DNA of 64,000 nucleotides from Bacillota bacterium (GCA_022769485.1 JALEJU010000031.1:17453-81452), one strand, 5' to 3'. Shown: positions 1 through 9,975, numbered from the stretch's first letter. The notes: generated from the sequence alone by a model not told the origin. Numbers and translations are program-made.

Positions 1-418
1 GGCAAGCATTTCTGTGCTTCTGGAACCAGTCACGAACTTCTTCTCTTGTGGGGTTCGGATTTTCTTCCAGCAGCTGATACGCGGATACAATGAAACCGGG
101 AACGCAGAAACCGCACTGTACAGCACCGAGATGTACCCACGCATACTGAAGGGGATGGGGGTGTCTTACGGTACCAATACCTTCTACTGTCAGGATTTCG
201 CTGTATTCTTCAACAGCCTTCATTTTCTTTGTACAGGAACGGATTACCTTTCCGTTCACAATAACGGAACAAGCACCGCAAACGCCGACGCCGCAACCGA
301 TCTTTGTGCCGGTCAGGCCCAGACGGCGGAGAACGGTAGCTAAGGTATCTGTGGCGGGATCATAGATAAAAGTACGATCAGCGCCATTAATATTCAGCGT
401 CATCTTCTTCAGTTTCAT
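1..418 (-). CDS. mop: Molybdopterin-dependent aldehyde oxidoreductase (Mop-like), N-terminal part
   Basis: The gene starts at ATG 418 behind a GGAGG site at about 430-436 and runs off the left edge, so only 139 residues are visible. It shows a plant-type [2Fe-2S] domain (CGVGVCGACS, then a fourth Cys in RSC) followed by the second, helical [2Fe-2S] domain (QCGFCVPGF, and HRNAC just before the edge, where the family continues with CRCTGY). The run REEVRDWFQKHRNAC closely resembles the Desulfovibrio gigas aldehyde oxidoreductase Mop. I therefore infer a single-chain molybdenum hydroxylase of about 900 residues oxidising aldehydes or related substrates. A separate small iron-sulfur subunit of a xanthine dehydrogenase-like complex is the alternative. 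A probable Moco riboswitch lies upstream. Confidence 0.85.
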   Translation of the reverse strand, partial: MKLKKMTLNINGADRTFIYDPATDTLATVLRRLGLTGTKIGCGVGVCGACSVIVNGKVIRSCTKKMKAVEEYSEILTVEGIGTVRHPHPLQYAWVHLGAVQCGFCVPGFIVSAYQLLEENPNPTREEVRDWFQKHRNAC

Positions 419-494
419 AGAATCATTACCTCCTCAATTTACGTTCAAATCCTTAAATATTCTCTCCGGAATTATCTGTTTTTATGAAAACAAT

Positions 495-528
495 CAAAAA
501 GCCTATCCCTTTTTGGAAGGAATAGGCT
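495..528 (-). terminator. Intrinsic terminator downstream of the Moco riboswitch
   Basis: On the minus strand AGCCTATTCCTT and AAGGGATAGGCT form a 12-bp stem with one G-U pair around a short loop, followed by TTTTTG. It sits between the aptamer and the mop ribosome site. This is the expected expression platform of a riboswitch that acts by transcription termination. Confidence 0.85.
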
Positions 529-555
529 CAGAACACGCGCTACACATCTTTTGCC

Positions 556-655
556 GCTTCTCCTTTCCAATACGGGAGGCCCGTCCGTTTCCAAACAGAC
601 CCACGGTCTCAATTTCATAGCGCAACACGCCACAGAAAGAAAGACTCGGAGAAAA
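556..655 (-). ncRNA. Probable Moco (molybdenum/tungsten cofactor) riboswitch
   Basis: In the 5' leader of mop, minus strand, TTCTCC (653-648) pairs with GGAGAA (563-558) to close a domain of about 96 nt. Inside it are GGGCCTCCCGT and TGGAAAGGAG, which match my memory of the conserved core of the Moco RNA motif, plus a perfect 8-bp hairpin GTCTGTTT-GG-AAACGGAC that could be its P3 arm and a GCG/CGC hairpin near the 5' side. A terminator follows and the controlled gene is a molybdoenzyme. Moco and tungsten-cofactor variants cannot be told apart here. No covariance search was run. Confidence 0.78.
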
Positions 656-682
656 ATATTTAATTTTCTGTAACTTGATAAC

Positions 683-712
683 AGTTTATCAGGGTTGCGC
701 CTGCCCTGTCAA
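683..712 (-). promoter_or_regulatory. Sigma-A-type promoter of the mop leader
   Basis: TTGACA (712-707) and TAAACT (688-683) are separated by 18 bp on the minus strand. Transcription would start near 675, just ahead of the riboswitch. Confidence 0.6.
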
Positions 713-767
713 CTATTCCAAACGTTTTTTTCCCGCATTTGGAATTTTTTTTGTTGTTCGAGTAACA

Positions 768-795
768 TAAAAATGAGCTGCATCGATTTGATGCA
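768..795 (-). terminator. Possible terminator after recA
   Basis: Minus strand TGCATC-AAATC-GATGCA forms a 6-bp stem followed by GCTCATTTTTATG. It lies about 80 nt past the recA stop. The stem is short and the U-run is not immediate, so this is tentative. Confidence 0.4.
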
Positions 796-874
796 CTGCT
801 ACCCAAGCCGACAATTTTTCCCGATTTTGTCTTCCCGGAAGAGAGCACATCATTTCGTCTGCAGCCCTTTCTTT

Positions 875-1996
875 TTAATCTTCAATTATTACGCCGTCTT
901 CATCTGCAAAAAATTCTTCTTCCGGCATTGCTTCGTCTTCATCTGCAGCAAATTCCGGCTCTGTTTCTTCCAAGCGCTCCCGCAATAATTTCTGCAATTC
1001 TTCCAGCAGCTCCGGATGCTCCGTGAGATAGCTTTTAACATTTTCTCTCCCCTGACCAATCCGCTCACCGTTATAGCTGTACCATGCGCCGGCTTTATGG
1101 ATCAGCTTGGCCTCTACCGCACAGTCCAGAACATCGCCTTCTTTCGAAATGCCGGTTCCGTACATAATATCAAATTCAGCCTGTTTAAACGGAGGCGCCA
1201 CCTTGTTCTTTACAACTTTTACACGAGTACGGTTTCCTAATATTTGATCCCCTACTTTTATACTCTCTACTCTTCTGACTTCAAGGCGCATAGAGGAGTA
1301 AAATTTCAATGCCCTTCCGCCGGTAGTTACTTCCGGATTTCCGTAGACAACTCCCACCTTTTCGCGAAGTTGGTTAATAAAAATCACGGCACAGTTGGAT
1401 TTATTGATTGCGCCCGCCAGCTTTCTGAGAGCCTGAGACATCAGACGAGCCTGAAGACCTACATGGCTGTCTCCCATATCACCTTCTATTTCCGCTTTCG
1501 GAACCAGGGCTGCCACCGAGTCTACAACCACTAAATCAATTGCGCTGGAACGTACCAGCATTTCGCAGATTTCCAACGCCTGTTCTCCGGTATCCGGCTG
1601 AGATACCAGGAGCTCATTCACATCCACGCCTAACCGCGCTGCATATTCCGGATCCAAAGCATGCTCCGCATCTATAAACGCCGCTTTTCCGCCTTTTTTC
1701 TGAGCTTCCGCTATAATATGTAAAGTAAGCGTTGTTTTGCCGGAAGATTCCGGTCCGTAGATCTCGATAATCCTTCCTTTCGGAACACCGCCGATTCCGG
1801 TAGCCGCGTCAAGGCTTGCAGAACCTGTAGAAATTGCTTCGACCATCATAGCGGAATGCTTATCTCCCAGCTTCATAACAGCGCCTTTTCCAAATTGCTT
1901 TTCAATCTGCTGCAGCGCCGCATCCAGTGCCTTCTCCTTATCTGTTTTCTTTTCGTTTTTTTTATCCATCTGCTTTTCAGCCTGTTTCGTCGCCAA
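875..1996 (-). CDS. recA: Recombinase RecA
   Basis: RecA forms filaments on single-stranded DNA, catalyses strand exchange and triggers LexA self-cleavage. The protein has the Walker A motif GPESSGKTT, the second ATPase motif [12 protein letters not shown] and the DNA-binding loop region with [10 protein letters not shown], and ends in an acidic tail (many E and D residues). I chose the TTG start at 1996 because AAGGAGG lies five bases upstream; this gives 373 residues. An upstream TTG at 2017 lacks a ribosome site. A LexA-type operator overlaps the promoter region. The gene follows cinA, an association common in Firmicutes. Confidence 0.97.
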   Translation of the reverse strand: MATKQAEKQMDKKNEKKTDKEKALDAALQQIEKQFGKGAVMKLGDKHSAMMVEAISTGSASLDAATGIGGVPKGRIIEIYGPESSGKTTLTLHIIAEAQKKGGKAAFIDAEHALDPEYAARLGVDVNELLVSQPDTGEQALEICEMLVRSSAIDLVVVDSVAALVPKAEIEGDMGDSHVGLQARLMSQALRKLAGAINKSNCAVIFINQLREKVGVVYGNPEVTTGGRALKFYSSMRLEVRRVESIKVGDQILGNRTRVKVVKNKVAPPFKQAEFDIMYGTGISKEGDVLDCAVEAKLIHKAGAWYSYNGERIGQGRENVKSYLTEHPELLEELQKLLRERLEETEPEFAADEDEAMPEEEFFADEDGVIIED

Positions 1997-2021
1997 TGTT
2001 TCCTCCTTATCGCGCAAATAG

Positions 2022-2035
2022 CGAACATCCGTTCT
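2022..2035. promoter_or_regulatory. LexA/DinR-type SOS operator upstream of recA
   Basis: CGAACATCCGTTCT matches the Gram-positive SOS box CGAAC-N4-GTTCG except for its last base. It lies between the proposed recA -10 element and the ribosome site, where LexA binding would block transcription. Confidence 0.8.
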
Positions 2036-2042
2036 TTTTTTT

Positions 2043-2071
2043 AGAATACCTCACCAAATAAAAAAAAGCAA
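2043..2071 (-). promoter_or_regulatory. recA promoter (SOS-proximal), with a second candidate upstream
   Basis: Minus strand TTGCTT (2071-2066) and TATTCT (2048-2043) are 17 bp apart, so transcription would start at the edge of the SOS box. A second candidate with better hexamers, TTTACA (2119-2114) and TATAAT (2096-2091), also 17 bp apart, lies at the very end of cinA. Either or both may drive recA. Confidence 0.55.
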
Positions 2072-2120
2072 GCCCTTTTTTATTTTACAAATTATACCAT
2101 AATAAGTTTTATTTGTAAAC

Positions 2121-3359
2121 TTATTTTCCCAACAGTTCATTAGCCATATCAAGCATATTTAAAACTGCATAATTTCTGTTCCAGGCTCTCCCCATACGGC
2201 GCATTTCCGACTTTCTGCAAATCATTAGCTCATCCAAAATTGCACAGAAATATATCAGCCCTACGGGCTTTTCTTCAGTTCCTCCGTCCGGACCCGCAAT
2301 TCCGGTCACGGAGAGACACATCCTGCAGCCGGTTTTCTGTTTCAGTCCCTGCGCCATTTCTACAGCTGTTTCCCGGCTTACCGCGCCGTGAGCATCCAGA
2401 GTTTCCTGAGAAACCCCTAATTCTTCTACCTTGGCACGATTGCTGTAAGTTACAATCCCGCGATCAAAGACAGAGGAAACACCGGGAAGATCCGTAAGTG
2501 TCTTTGCAAACCAGCCTCCGGTACAGGATTCCGCACAGGCAATGCTTACATTTTGCTCCTTTAATTTTCTCACTACCACATCCGCCAGATTTTCATCATC
2601 ATAACTGTAAATATAAGTCCCCACTCTGGCTTTCACTTTTTCTGTCATTTCATCTACCGCCCGGCGTGCTTCTCCCTTTGTCCTCCGCTTGGAAGCCACC
2701 CGAACGCAGCACTCGCCGTCCTTAGCATACGTAGCCAAGGTCGGATCCGTTTGCCCGTCGATTAAATCTAAAAGCTCTGTTTCCAATTTGGATTCGCCGA
2801 TGCCGAAACACCGAAGCATCCGGTAATAGATCGCCGCTTCCGTTTTTTCCTCTAAATACGGGCTTACATACGTTTCAAACATATGAACCATTTCACGGGG
2901 CGGCCCGGGCATACAGATTACAATTTTCCCCTTTTCATCTGCCAATGCAAACCCCGGGGCGGTTCCCATATCGTTGGGGAATACATGGGCTCTTGTGGGA
3001 AACAATGTCTGCTTCCAATTGTTTTCTGTCATTTCCCTGCCAAGCTTATCAAAATAGATTTTCATCCGTTCTGCCGATTCTTTATGCGGCCGCAGCTCAT
3101 CTCCCATAACGTCACAGGCGATTTCTTTTGTCAGGTCATCCTGAGTCGGTCCAAGCCCTCCCGTTGTCAGAACCAAATCACAGTCCTCAAATGCCCGTTT
3201 CATCATATCCGCCAGGCGCTCCGGATTATCCCCTACCGTAGAATGATACATAACGTCAATCCCCAGCAAGTTCAGCTGCTGAGATAAGTATACCGTATTT
3301 GTATTTGTAACCTGTCCAAACAAAAGTTCTGTTCCTACGCTCAAAATCGTAGCTTTCAT
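2121..3359 (-). CDS. cinA: CinA-family protein (nicotinamide-nucleotide amidohydrolase)
   Basis: This 412-residue protein has the two-domain CinA layout. The N-terminal molybdopterin-binding-like (COG1058) domain carries GTELLFGQ near residue 9 and GGLGPTQDD near residue 66. The C-terminal PncC domain carries CAESCTGG near residue 275 and SVTGIAGPDGG. Family members deamidate NMN to nicotinic acid mononucleotide for NAD recycling, and the N-terminal domain can have ADP-ribose pyrophosphatase activity. AGGAGG lies in front of ATG 3359. It follows pgsA by ten bases and precedes recA, the usual Firmicutes order. Confidence 0.94.
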   Translation of the reverse strand: MKATILSVGTELLFGQVTNTNTVYLSQQLNLLGIDVMYHSTVGDNPERLADMMKRAFEDCDLVLTTGGLGPTQDDLTKEIACDVMGDELRPHKESAERMKIYFDKLGREMTENNWKQTLFPTRAHVFPNDMGTAPGFALADEKGKIVICMPGPPREMVHMFETYVSPYLEEKTEAAIYYRMLRCFGIGESKLETELLDLIDGQTDPTLATYAKDGECCVRVASKRRTKGEARRAVDEMTEKVKARVGTYIYSYDDENLADVVVRKLKEQNVSIACAESCTGGWFAKTLTDLPGVSSVFDRGIVTYSNRAKVEELGVSQETLDAHGAVSRETAVEMAQGLKQKTGCRMCLSVTGIAGPDGGTEEKPVGLIYFCAILDELMICRKSEMRRMGRAWNRNYAVLNMLDMANELLGK

Positions 3360-3369
3360 AAAATGCCTC

Positions 3370-3900
3370 CTACGAAAGAAATACTTGCTTGTTCTTTACG
3401 ATATATTCTATCCCGGAATATACGGTCATAATCACCGCTGCCCACAGGATAATATTTCCTACGGGAAAATCGGTAAATAAAGCAAACGGCCAATCCCGCA
3501 GCAAAATTACAGTCAGCGCCGTCATCTGCAGGATCGTCTTCAATTTCCCGGATTTACCGGCAGCTATAATGATTCCTTCTCCCGCGGCTACCGCGCGCAG
3601 GCCGGTAATAATGAATTCTCTTGCCAAAATTATAATTACCATCCAGCCGGCAATTTCCCCCAGTTCTACCAAGCAAATCAATGCCGAAGTAACAAGAAGC
3701 TTATCCGCCAGCGGATCCATAATTTTTCCGAAATTCGTAATCAAATTATATTTTCTGGCAATCTGACCGTCCAGCATATCCGTAAAAGAGGCAAGTAAAA
3801 ATACAATGCCGGACCAATAGTAATAGCCGTTCATCAGCAGTACAATAAAAACCGGAATCAATAAAACCCGCAGTATGGTCAACTTATTCGGTAAATTCAT
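3370..3900 (-). CDS. pgsA: CDP-diacylglycerol--glycerol-3-phosphate 3-phosphatidyltransferase
   Basis: PgsA makes phosphatidylglycerophosphate, the committed step to phosphatidylglycerol and cardiolipin, at the cytoplasmic membrane. The 176-residue protein contains the CDP-alcohol phosphotransferase signature D-x2-DG-x2-AR-x8-G-x3-D-x3-D (DMLDGQIARKYNLI then GKIMDPLADK) near residues 41-67, and several hydrophobic segments. The ATG at 3900 follows AAGGAGT. It lies between rimO (12 bases upstream) and cinA, consistent with one operon. Confidence 0.95.
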   Translation of the reverse strand: MNLPNKLTILRVLLIPVFIVLLMNGYYYWSGIVFLLASFTDMLDGQIARKYNLITNFGKIMDPLADKLLVTSALICLVELGEIAGWMVIIILAREFIITGLRAVAAGEGIIIAAGKSGKLKTILQMTALTVILLRDWPFALFTDFPVGNIILWAAVIMTVYSGIEYIVKNKQVFLS

Positions 3901-3911
3901 AATATTACTCC

Positions 3912-5243
3912 TTATCTTTCCGTTTCTTTCCCTACCAAATCATAATCAAACGCATCTGTAATCAAAACCCGCACCAAATCTCCCGGTTTTAATTCCCGCT
4001 CCGAGGTAAAAATTACAGAATTATCAATATCCGGCGCATCGAAACGACTGCGGCCGATCCAGGTACCGGGTTCTTCATCCTTCTCTTCCACAAGAACTTC
4101 CTGTACGCTCCCAATCTTTTCCTGATTATGCCGCAATGAAATTTCCATCTGCATCGCCATAATCTGATCTCTCCGCCGCAGCTTTGTAGATTCCTTTACC
4201 TGGGACGGCATGGCTGCCGCTTCCGTATTCTCTTCTTTCGAATAAGCGAAAACGCCCAAGCGATCAAATTTCATATCTTCCACAAAATTTTTTAAAATAT
4301 GGAAGTCCTCCTGCTTTTCGCCGGGAAAACCTGTAATTAAGGTAGTACGAATACAGATATCCGGCAGTTCTCTTCTCAGCTTTTCTATGGTGCCGCGGAT
4401 AGACGCTTCCGTAGACCGACGGTTCATTCGTTTCAGCACTTTATCCGAAGCATGCTGAATAGGGATGTCCAAATACCGACAAATTTTTGGATTGTCTTTC
4501 ATTACACGAATCAAATCATCCGTAATTCTGTCCTCATAACAATACAGAAGCCGAATCCATCGAATCTCGTCTATTTTACACAAAGCCTTCAAAAGATCCG
4601 GCAAGCGGAACGCCTCTTCAAAATCCATTCCGTAAGCAGTCACATCCTGCGCTACGAGAATCAGCTCTTTACAGCCCTGCTCCGCCGCATCCCGGGCTTC
4701 CGCAAGAATTTCTTCCGGCTTTCGGCTTCGATAGTGTCCGCGAATAGAGGGAATCACACAATAGGCACAGCGGTTATCGCACCCTTCCGCAATTTTCAAA
4801 TACATGGTATAAGAAGAACCTAAAGACTTTCTCTTTCCCAGTTCCTCATATTCCGGCAGGCAGCCGCAAATACGAGGGCTATGTTTCTTATTGTCTGTTT
4901 TTTGTAGAGATTCCAGATATTCCGGCAACTTCGCATATTCATTTACCCCCATAAATAAATCTACCTCCGGCATAGATTTATATAAGGCTTCTCCGTATCG
5001 CTGAGACAGACATCCGGAAACAATCAATTTCGTTCCCTGCTCCCGATATTGAGCCATTTCAAAAATGCGGTCGATGGATTCTTCTTTGGCATCGTTGATA
5101 AATCCGCAGGTATTGACCAGAATTACATCGGCATCGGAAGGATCGTTTACAATCCGATGACCGGCACGTTCTAAAATGCCGGCTGCGCTCTCGGAATCCG
5201 CCACATTTTTGGGGCATCCCAACGTTTCAATTAAACAATTCAA
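3912..5243 (-). CDS. rimO: Ribosomal protein uS12 methylthiotransferase RimO
   Basis: RimO is a radical-SAM enzyme that adds a methylthio group to a conserved aspartate of ribosomal protein S12. The 443-residue protein has the N-terminal UPF0004 domain (ETLGCPKNVADSE), the radical-SAM motif CDNRCAYC near residue 155 and a C-terminal TRAM domain. The Cys residues for the second [4Fe-4S] cluster are in LGC, VNTCG and VSGC. Translation probably starts at TTG 5243, with GGAGA eight bases upstream; there is no ATG nearby. MiaB is excluded by the RimO-like N-terminus and context next to pgsA. Confidence 0.93.
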   Translation of the reverse strand: MNCLIETLGCPKNVADSESAAGILERAGHRIVNDPSDADVILVNTCGFINDAKEESIDRIFEMAQYREQGTKLIVSGCLSQRYGEALYKSMPEVDLFMGVNEYAKLPEYLESLQKTDNKKHSPRICGCLPEYEELGKRKSLGSSYTMYLKIAEGCDNRCAYCVIPSIRGHYRSRKPEEILAEARDAAEQGCKELILVAQDVTAYGMDFEEAFRLPDLLKALCKIDEIRWIRLLYCYEDRITDDLIRVMKDNPKICRYLDIPIQHASDKVLKRMNRRSTEASIRGTIEKLRRELPDICIRTTLITGFPGEKQEDFHILKNFVEDMKFDRLGVFAYSKEENTEAAAMPSQVKESTKLRRRDQIMAMQMEISLRHNQEKIGSVQEVLVEEKDEEPGTWIGRSRFDAPDIDNSVIFTSERELKPGDLVRVLITDAFDYDLVGKETER

Positions 5244-5289
5244 TTACGTTTCTCCTATTTTCCGCAGCCCTCAGGCCGCACTGCACTCT

Positions 5290-7863
5290 TTAAATTTCCT
5301 CCGGCACACCATCATCCCCCGGATCCCTGCCCAACGCCAAATATTCTTCTTCCGTCAGAAGAACTTTTCTCGGTCGGCTTCCATCCGGCGGCCCTACAAT
5401 TCCACGGGTTTCCATCATGTCGATCAAACGGGCAGCCCGGTTATATCCGATTCGGAACCTTCTCTGCAGCATGGATGTGGAGGCCTGCTCGGCTTTTACG
5501 ACTGTTTCAATGGCTTCCTGCAGCAGCTCATCCTCATCGGAATCCGCTTTCGTATCGAAGTTTTTTTCAAGAGACTGCATCACATCCGAGGAGTAGCTTG
5601 TTTCCGGAACCTGCTTCTTTAAAAATTCAATTACATTATGAACCTCCGTATCGGAAATAAAGGCACCCTGTACCCGAACCGGCTTGGAAATTCCAAGAGG
5701 GCTGAACAGCATGTCCCCTTTTCCCACAAGCTTTTCCGCGCCGCCCATATCGATAATCGTTCTCGAGTCAAATTGAGACGATACGGCAAAAGCGATCCGC
5801 GACGGAATATTGGCTTTGATTACACCGGTAATTACATCGACGGAGGGTCTTTGGGTCGCTACGATCAAATGCATGCCGGCAGCACGAGCCATCTGAGCCA
5901 GGCGGCAGATAGCGTCTTCCACCTGGTTTTTAGCAACCATCATCAAGTCCGCCAATTCATCGATTATAATTACAATCTGCGGCATAATGCACTCCGGCTT
6001 TTCATCCGCTTTCATCTTTTCGTTAAACGACGCCAGATCACGCACACCTTCTTCCGCGAATTTCCGGTAGCGTTCTGTCATTTCCGCAACCGCCCAATTT
6101 AATGCTGAGGCCGCTTTGGAAGCATCCGTCACAACCGGAACCAGCAAATGCGGAATGCCGTTGTAATTTCCCAGTTCTACCACCTTCGGATCGATGAGAA
6201 CAAACTTGACTTCTTCCGGCTTTGCTTTGTACAGGATACTGGTTATCAGCGTATTGATACAAACACTCTTTCCGGAGCCGGTGGAACCTGCAATCAAGAG
6301 ATGGGGCATTCCTTTCAAATCGGCTACCACTGCCGTCCCGGAAATATCTTTTCCCACCGCAAAACTGATTTTGGATTTCGCATTCCGGAACTCTCTGGAT
6401 TCTATAATTTCCCGAACGGAAACCATATTGATCCGCTCGTTTTCCACTTCGATTCCTACAGCAGCTTTTCCCGGGATCGGGGCTTCCATCCGTATGCTTT
6501 TCGCTTCCAGATTTAAAGCAATATCATCCGCCAGGCGCACGATATTGCTGACTTTCACCCCTACGCTGGGCTGAATCTCATATCTGGTTACCGCAGGCCC
6601 TCTTGTGACCTGTACGACTTTCGCATCCACGCCGAAATTATGCAGTGTGTTTTCCAGTTTCTCCGCTTTTGCTTTTAACGCCGCACCTTCTCCCTCATCC
6701 CGTACACCGGGCGCTTTCGCCAGCAAGTCGATAGGCGGCATTTGGTAATCGGTATCCGAAGCACCGCATGGGCTTTCGATTTTCATGGCTTCTACCGCCG
6801 CGGCTTTTTTATGCAGAGCCGACTCCGCGGACGCAATGGATTCGGGGACAACCGTGTTGCCGAAAGCCGATTTCCGAAAAATCGTTTCTTCTTCCAATCC
6901 GGTCGAAGCACCGACTCCAGGATCTTCATTTTCCCGCTCGGTCGGCAGGGAAACCGCCGACCCGTCTAACCCCATTCCCGGCTCCGGCGTATGCACCGCC
7001 TCCAGCCCCACACTTGCTGAGCCGGACTGATTGCGTTCAAACAGGCCGTCATCGTTCATATAATCGATAATCTTCAGCTTTCCGGCTCTGGCTTTGCGTT
7101 CCGCTTCCGCTTTCATCCGTGAAAAGCCAAAAGCAGCCGATTGCTTCTCTTCCGACTCATTTACGGAAGCAGCCGACGCAGAATCAGCGCCTTTTTTGGA
7201 CGTGTCTCCGTTTTCTTCACCTTCCGAAAGCACTTCTTCCGCTGCTCTCTTCGCCTCTCTGCGAATTTTCCAATCCTCTGCGAACTGTGAAATCGGCGTA
7301 TTCATTACACCGATCAAAGATATGAGAATCCCTGATATGCATACAATATACAGCCCGCTGACACCTATGATCTGCTTCAAAAGCAGGCCTGCGCACATAC
7401 CGAAAATGCCCCCGCTTTCCAGCTTCGTGCCTTCCATATAGCTGTCACCGGGAAAAGCCGCCGACCAAACGGCATTTTCCAGAAAATGAGCCGAATTAAG
7501 CACACAAGCCAGCAAAAATATAACCGCCAGCAAAACCACAGATCGATGTCCGATATGAGCCGTCTGCTTCGCGAACAGAAGCACTCCGTAAAGAATCAGA
7601 TAATAGGGAAGCACATAGGCCAGCAATCCAAACAACCCTTTGAAAAATAAAGAAATGCCGTGCCCGATCTGTCCGGCAGCTTCTGTCTGCAGAGAGATAA
7701 CCAGAAAAACGCCCACGGCAATCAGAACAATAGCCCAAATCTCATCCTGAATCCGTTTTTTCTTTTTCAATTCTTCCTGTAAGCGAAGCTGTTCTTCTTC
7801 ACTCACCTTATTTTTATTTTTCGAACCGGGCGGACGCCCCGGTTTTTTCTTTGTTTCCCCCAT
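5290..7863 (-). CDS. ftsK: DNA translocase FtsK/SpoIIIE
   Basis: This ATP-driven DNA pump clears chromosome ends from the division or sporulation septum. The 857-residue protein has four N-terminal membrane segments (about residues 40-190), a long low-complexity linker, then the RecA-like motor with Walker A GSTGSGKS near residue 515, Walker [13 protein letters not shown], and a C-terminal winged-helix gamma domain ([20 protein letters not shown]) that reads orienting DNA sequences. I start it at ATG 7863 with GGAG eight bases upstream; the upstream codon at 7905 adds 14 residues without a ribosome site. In a spore former it may serve as SpoIIIE; sequence alone does not decide. Confidence 0.95.
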   Translation of the reverse strand: MGETKKKPGRPPGSKNKNKVSEEEQLRLQEELKKKKRIQDEIWAIVLIAVGVFLVISLQTEAAGQIGHGISLFFKGLFGLLAYVLPYYLILYGVLLFAKQTAHIGHRSVVLLAVIFLLACVLNSAHFLENAVWSAAFPGDSYMEGTKLESGGIFGMCAGLLLKQIIGVSGLYIVCISGILISLIGVMNTPISQFAEDWKIRREAKRAAEEVLSEGEENGDTSKKGADSASAASVNESEEKQSAAFGFSRMKAEAERKARAGKLKIIDYMNDDGLFERNQSGSASVGLEAVHTPEPGMGLDGSAVSLPTERENEDPGVGASTGLEEETIFRKSAFGNTVVPESIASAESALHKKAAAVEAMKIESPCGASDTDYQMPPIDLLAKAPGVRDEGEGAALKAKAEKLENTLHNFGVDAKVVQVTRGPAVTRYEIQPSVGVKVSNIVRLADDIALNLEAKSIRMEAPIPGKAAVGIEVENERINMVSVREIIESREFRNAKSKISFAVGKDISGTAVVADLKGMPHLLIAGSTGSGKSVCINTLITSILYKAKPEEVKFVLIDPKVVELGNYNGIPHLLVPVVTDASKAASALNWAVAEMTERYRKFAEEGVRDLASFNEKMKADEKPECIMPQIVIIIDELADLMMVAKNQVEDAICRLAQMARAAGMHLIVATQRPSVDVITGVIKANIPSRIAFAVSSQFDSRTIIDMGGAEKLVGKGDMLFSPLGISKPVRVQGAFISDTEVHNVIEFLKKQVPETSYSSDVMQSLEKNFDTKADSDEDELLQEAIETVVKAEQASTSMLQRRFRIGYNRAARLIDMMETRGIVGPPDGSRPRKVLLTEEEYLALGRDPGDDGVPEEI

Positions 7864-7882
7864 AAAAAACACTCCAAATACA

Positions 7883-8713
7883 TTAACTAAGCAAAGTATA
7901 GACAATCAGAACCGCGCCTGCGACCCAGGTGTAATAAGAAAAGATTTTTAAGCCCTTATTCGTAACCAATCTGATCATAAATTTGATTGCCAGAAAGCCT
8001 GAAACGGCTGCTGTGACTACACCAGCAATAATAGGCAGAACCATATCTCCCCCGCCGGAAGCAAGTGCATCCGGCATTTCCAGGATAACCGCACCTAAAA
8101 TAGGGGGAACGGAAACCAAGAACGCAAACCGCACTGCAAATTCCCGCTTTAATCCGGAAACCAAACCGCCTGCAATAGTAGAACCGGAACGGGATATTCC
8201 GGGCATCATGGCAATTGTCTGGAACAAACCTACTAAAAGTGCGTGCCTGTATTTCATTTCCCGAACAGTTCTTCCCTTTCCGGCTATACGTTCTACTGTC
8301 CAGAGAAGAGTGCCCGTTACCAGAAGATTAACGCCCACCAGGATCATCGAAGTGTACATGGCATTAAAAAAGTCGTTCAGCAGCAAACCGAATGCGGCAG
8401 TAGGTATGGTGGCTATAACTATCATGATTCCCAGCTTTCGGGTTTCATTTGCGTCAGGGCGAAGCCCTTTGCCTGTAAATAAATCCTTTAATGCGGCAAA
8501 CAGTTCCTTGATCAAATCCCAAAGGTCTTTGTAATAAACAGCTACCAGGGAAATCAGCGTCCCGAAATGCAGCGTGGCTGTCAGCGCCAAAACCTGATCG
8601 CCTTCAATCCCGAACAGATTCTGCAGAATTGCCAAATGTCCCGAACTGCTGATGGGAAGAAACTCTGCCAACCCTTGAATCAATCCCAATAAAATACTTT
8701 GTGTAATTGTCAT
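7883..8713 (-). CDS. uppP: Undecaprenyl-diphosphatase UppP (BacA)
   Basis: UppP dephosphorylates undecaprenyl pyrophosphate, recycling the lipid carrier for peptidoglycan and teichoic acid synthesis; it also gives bacitracin tolerance. The 276-residue polytopic membrane protein has the two family motifs, [14 protein letters not shown] near residue 15 and [13 protein letters not shown] near residue 165. ATG 8713 is preceded by AAAGGGGA; a longer frame to 8821 adds 36 non-conserved residues. It lies 19 bases upstream of ftsK on the same strand. Confidence 0.96.
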   Translation of the reverse strand: MTITQSILLGLIQGLAEFLPISSSGHLAILQNLFGIEGDQVLALTATLHFGTLISLVAVYYKDLWDLIKELFAALKDLFTGKGLRPDANETRKLGIMIVIATIPTAAFGLLLNDFFNAMYTSMILVGVNLLVTGTLLWTVERIAGKGRTVREMKYRHALLVGLFQTIAMMPGISRSGSTIAGGLVSGLKREFAVRFAFLVSVPPILGAVILEMPDALASGGGDMVLPIIAGVVTAAVSGFLAIKFMIRLVTNKGLKIFSYYTWVAGAVLIVYTLLS

Positions 8714-8816
8714 TCTAATCCCCTTTCCCCGATTATTTCCATCGGGCAAAAATACTTTTTTTATTATATCACTTCGCTGCCGGAAATTGAATATATTAAT
8801 TAAACGAAAAAAACAT

Positions 8817-8844
8817 TTCACAATTTCTTTCTTTACGTTATAAT
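8817..8844 (+). promoter_or_regulatory. Promoter of asd
   Basis: TTCACA (8817-8822) and TATAAT (8839-8844) lie 16 bp apart, giving a leader of about 70 nt before asd. The leader is too short for a lysine riboswitch and none is seen. Confidence 0.65.
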
Positions 8845-8920
8845 GATTTAATAGGCTTTTTCTGTGGTTATATTCGAGCTAAATGCGAATACATGCGAAA
8901 ATGAAATGGAGGACAAAAGA

Positions 8921-9913
8921 ATGAACAAGAAACCCAATATCGCAATCGTCGGCGCAACCGGCCTGGTTGGCAGTACCTTCTTAAAGGTTCTGGAAGAACG
9001 CAACTTTCCCTTTGAAAACATCTACATGATGGCATCCGCACGTTCTGCCGGAAAAACATTGACATTTAAGGGAATCGATTATGTTGTGGAAGAATTGAAT
9101 GAACATTCTTTTGATAAACCCATCGATATCGCCCTGTTTTCCGCAGGCGGCTCTACCAGCGAAAAATTTGCTCCCATCGCGGCTGCTCACGGAACAATTG
9201 TAATAGACAACAGCAGCGCATGGAGAATGGATCCCACCGTTCCTCTGGTTGTACCCGAAGTGAATCCGGAAGATATAAAATGGAACAAAGGAATTATCGC
9301 AAATCCCAACTGCTCTACAATCCAGGCTATGTTGCCCTTAAAAGCTCTGCACGATGCTTATAAAATCAAGCGCATCGTCTACTCTACTTACCAGGCTGTA
9401 TCCGGTTCCGGCTTAAAAGGTATCAATGATCTGAAAAACGGTCTTGCCGGCAGCAACGAAACCACAGCCTACGCTCACCCCATCGCCGGCAACTGCCTGC
9501 CCCATATTGACGTATTCTTGGATAATGGATACACAAAAGAAGAAATGAAGATGATTAATGAGACAAAGAAAATTCTCGGCGATGACAGTCTGAAAATTAC
9601 AGCGACCACAGTTCGTGTTCCCGTCTTTGACTGCCACAGCGAATCCATCAACATAGAGTTCGAGAAGCCCTTCGATCTGGAAGAAGCGAAACAGCTGATG
9701 GATAACTTCCCCGGCCTGCATGTGATCGATGATCCCGCAAACGCAGTCTATCCGCTGGCTCGGGATATCGCAGGAAAAGATGAAGTTTATGTAGGCCGTA
9801 TCCGCAGAGACGAAAGCGTAGAGAACGGCATGAATATCTGGGTCGTTGCCGATAACATTCGAAAAGGCGCAGCAACCAACGCAGTACAGATCGCTGAACT
9901 TTTACTTAAATAG
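8921..9913 (+). CDS. asd: Aspartate-semialdehyde dehydrogenase
   Basis: Asd reduces beta-aspartyl phosphate to aspartate semialdehyde, the branch point to lysine/diaminopimelate and to threonine and methionine. The 330-residue protein has the NADP-binding GATGLVGS at the N-terminus and the catalytic Cys in NPNCSTIQ near residue 129, with AVSGSGLKG downstream. The start at ATG 8921 follows GGAGG with eight bases of spacing; the longer frame from 8864 lacks a site. A terminator separates it from dapA, the next enzyme of the lysine branch. Confidence 0.96.
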   Translation: MNKKPNIAIVGATGLVGSTFLKVLEERNFPFENIYMMASARSAGKTLTFKGIDYVVEELNEHSFDKPIDIALFSAGGSTSEKFAPIAAAHGTIVIDNSSAWRMDPTVPLVVPEVNPEDIKWNKGIIANPNCSTIQAMLPLKALHDAYKIKRIVYSTYQAVSGSGLKGINDLKNGLAGSNETTAYAHPIAGNCLPHIDVFLDNGYTKEEMKMINETKKILGDDSLKITATTVRVPVFDCHSESINIEFEKPFDLEEAKQLMDNFPGLHVIDDPANAVYPLARDIAGKDEVYVGRIRRDESVENGMNIWVVADNIRKGAATNAVQIAELLLK

Positions 9914-9945
9914 CCGTCAGCTTTTATTTATAAAACCAACCAAAG

Positions 9946-9975
9946 AAGATTCTGCTGAAAAGCAGGATCTTTTTT
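9946..9975 (+). terminator. Terminator between asd and dapA
   Basis: AAGATTCTGCT-GAAA-AGCAGGATCTT forms an 11-bp stem (one G-U pair) followed by TTTTTT. It lies in the 99-bp gap before dapA, so dapA either has its own promoter or is expressed by read-through. Confidence 0.88.

Noticed and set aside
8845..8920. Possible lysine riboswitch upstream of asd
   Set aside because: Only about 70 nt lie between promoter and start, far too short, and no core sequence is seen.
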